Of a stretch of 8,011 bases of DNA, positions 6,313-8,011 are shown piece after piece. The position numbers and the translations under genes are program-made. The stretch is from an uncultured Candidatus Altimarinota bacterium (GTDB lineage: Bacteria; Patescibacteriota; Gracilibacteria; BD1-5; UBA6164). Numbering within the stretch: position 1 is the stretch's first letter; each line of letters starts with the position of its first letter. The notes under the pieces are model-generated. The model made no database searches. It had not been told where the DNA came from and saw nothing but the letters and a program-made list of their open reading frames with translations. The stretch spans positions 1 to 8,011 of the forward strand of contig CALLPO010000062.1 of NCBI GenBank assembly GCA_938015605.1. The letters run 5' to 3'.

Positions 6313-7209
6313 TTATATTCTAGTGTAGCTTATTTCTCTATGAGCTCTGTTGTCAGTTCCTAATAATTCCTTAGGGTCTTTTACACTACTAACTCAATCA
6401 TAATCTATAAAAAATACTGGTTCAATGTTACTACTTTCATCAAAAGCATACTCTATAAATTCATTTGGATAAAAAGTCTTTCATTTCCATAATGAGGAAT
6501 ATCTTAATTTTAAGTGATCAATATGTGCAAGGATTGGTATTTGTTGGCAAGATAGCTGTTGTTCATTGTGAACATTGGTTGCATAATCATAAGGTTTTCC
6601 AAGATGTTGAATAACATTACAAATACTTTTACGATTTTCTTCTTTACTTATTGCTAATCTAAAAGCAGCTAAATAATCTTGAACATCTGCAAGTTCATCA
6701 ATTTTTTTTATTTGTGTTCATTTTGCAGCAGTAGCTTCAATAATATAGTGGGAATCATCATCTAACTCTCATACTTTTAGTAATGCCTCATCATTTAATA
6801 TTGTTCTTAAATATTTCCCTGTTCATGCATATAATGCCATGTGTTTCCAAAATCACCTTATGATAGCATTTGAGACATATCAATCTGACCTAGTTAGTAG
6901 TATATCTCAAGGTTCAGCAACTGCACTATATTTATTAATATTTTCTCCTGTGATTAGTCCAGCTTCATTATTTGAAATTCTAGATTGTAGTATATGTTTT
7001 AAAAATGGTCAGGTGAGAATTGGAATTTTTTGTGCTAAATAGTATTCAATTTGACGTCATCTTGCGTATTGAGAATGAATGAATTCTTTTTGTCCATCAT
7101 TAAAAAGCCCTATAAAATGTTCTTTTATATTATCTCTTATGGTATTGAAATATCACAATTCACTTGAATTTTTTTCTATATGATTTGGATCAAGGTTTTC
7201 AGGAGGCAT
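6313..7209 (-). CDS. YiiX-like permuted NlpC/P60 (papain-fold) protein
   Basis: A 298-aa protein from ATG (7207-7209) to TAA (6313-6315); an in-frame TAA at 7237-7239 with no other ATG supports the start. The core begins with AEPGDILLTRSDGYVSNAIIRGFWKHMALYAG (98-129), matching the PGD-I-L-L...SH-x-A-x-Y-x-G block of YiiX/YebB-like NlpC/P60 proteins with His H123. HYIIEATAAKGTQI (154-167) holds the conserved Glu E158. LGKPYDYATNVHNEQQLSCQQI (203-224) holds C221, the expected catalytic Cys of this circularly permuted family. YPNEF (247-251) matches the downstream TP-x-D/E motif. Family members are thought to act on acyl or peptide bonds in lipids or cell-wall material. The first 95 or so residues are an extra N-terminal region without a signal peptide, so the protein looks cytosolic. 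Several core glycines are UGA. It has its own promoter and lies 39 bases before the HAD gene. Confidence 0.85.
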
Positions 7210-7241
7210 TCTATATAAGCTTATAGTGTAACTATTTTATA

Positions 7242-7269
7242 TTTATAAGTATTATTTAATAAAAGTCAA
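7242..7269 (-). promoter_or_regulatory. promoter of the YiiX-like gene
   Basis: On the - strand, TTGACT (7269-7264) is followed after 16 bases by TATAAA (7247-7242). It starts directly after the stop codon of the upstream gene (7271-7273). Transcription would begin near 7235, about 26 bases before ATG 7209. It is the best match to the bacterial housekeeping consensus on this strand. Confidence 0.6.
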
Positions 7270-7270
7270 T

Positions 7271-8011
7271 CTAAACTTCCCCCAATTCAATTAATTTATA
7301 AATAAGTGAATTGGTTTCTCTGAATTCTCAAATCATAAGCTTACGTGCTTCTCTGGTATCTACAAAAGAAATTCTTCAAGAATGCCTTTTACTTCAAAGA
7401 ACTTCAGATTCTATAATTTTATTAAAAATAATAAAAAGTTCATCATCTTTGATAAGGATAGTCTCAAGAAAACTATATTTTTCTATATATTTCTTGAATA
7501 CTTTAATGTAGGGATTGAGCTTAATTGGAGAAGATTTTGTGCTATCAGTATGAGAATCATATTCTCTGAGTATTTTAATTATATGGAAGAGTCTTCAGAC
7601 ACTGAGACTGTATTTTTTACTTACTACAGAAAAGAGTGCTTTTTCTAAAGATTCATTTTCAGGGGAAAATGGTTTAAAATTTTTATTAAAAAATTTTCTA
7701 AATTGTTTTGTGATATATGTTTCAATAATTATGTCTAAAGCTTTATGGTACGAACTAATTACTGCAAATCAGTCAGATTTTGGGTTGTGTCTAAAGTTGT
7801 AATAATTAATTTCAGCCGAAATTATATTTTCAATGATAGTGCTTGGAATATTTAAAAGCATTATTTCACCAAAGTAGTCTTGAATTTTTTTAGTGACTAT
7901 CTCTTCAATATTTTCATGTAGGAAACATGTTTTATCTGCTAGAGTTGTTTCAGTGACTTTTTGTTTTGCTATCTTTTTTATTTGCCCAGAAATCTCTCTT
8001 TTCATCCAGGC
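7271..8011 (-). CDS. unidentified protein, possibly partial at the window edge
   Basis: The frame ends with TAG (7271-7273) and is open to base 8011. ATG at 8003-8005 gives 244 aa; the two codons before it (Ala, Trp) are also open, so the gene may extend beyond the window. Five UGA codons are read as Gly. The protein looks soluble and helical, rich in Lys, Glu and Ile. There is a basic start (MKREISGQIKKIAKQK), a central part with NYYNFRHNPKSDGFAV and SSYHKALDIIIETYITKQF, and a C-terminal segment SGRISFVDTREARKLMIGEF ending in YKLIELGEV. I see no membrane helix, no nucleotide-binding loop and no metal site I can name, and I do not recognise the family. The next gene has its own promoter, so they need not be co-transcribed. 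Confidence 0.8.

Noticed and set aside
7282..7314. 8-bp inverted repeat CCAATTCA/TGAATTGG as a terminator of the last gene
   Set aside because: It lies inside the coding end, has a 17-base loop and lacks an adjacent T-run on the - strand.
6839..7648. three + strand open frames
   Set aside because: All are antisense to the YiiX-like and unknown - strand genes, which are continuous under code 25.

Overview
The window is AT-rich and comes from a bacterium that reads UGA as glycine (genetic code 25). That code is known from the candidate phyla Absconditabacteria (SR1) and Gracilibacteria (BD1-5/GN02). The evidence is direct: with UGA as stop, most genes here break into short pieces. With UGA as Gly they become full-length members of known families, and many UGA codons fall on family-invariant glycines. 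Examples are G38 and G59 of the Nudix box, the RGTS motif of RNase R, PIGNLGD in RsmI and PGD in the YiiX-like protein. Trp stays TGG, and genes end in TAA or TAG only. I cannot tell the two phyla apart from this window.

Left part, about 1-3317. The tail of an unidentified gene runs into a Nudix hydrolase on the + strand. Converging on it from the - strand is a tRNA-Leu(CAA) followed 18 bases later by a 70-aa single-pass membrane protein. Divergent from the tRNA is a complete RNase R gene (rnr, 687 codons, about 19 UGA). The tRNA and rnr promoters appear to share one palindromic -35 hexamer. A clear hairpin terminator follows rnr, and a small membrane or secreted protein then has its own well-formed promoter.

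Middle part, about 3318-5371. A compact - strand operon, read right to left: a LapA-like membrane/coiled-coil protein, RsmI (16S rRNA 2'-O-methyltransferase), a LysE/RhtB-family exporter, and a 94-aa DUF721/DciA-like protein. Spacings are only 2-3 bases, which suggests translational coupling. A 13-bp hairpin terminator separates it from the genes upstream.

Right part, about 5446-8011. Also on the - strand, read right to left: a protein I do not recognise that runs to or past the window edge, a cytosolic-looking YiiX-type permuted NlpC/P60 protein with a TTGACT/TATAAA promoter, and a HAD-like phosphatase 39 bases downstream of it.

No start in the window has a convincing Shine-Dalgarno sequence. 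Genes are packed densely, with no gap above about 105 bases, so no long stretch lacks a gene. I see no CRISPR array, insertion sequence or phage module. rnr, rsmI, the tRNA and the Nudix gene are housekeeping functions. The YiiX/HAD pair and the unknown gene are the least understood part.
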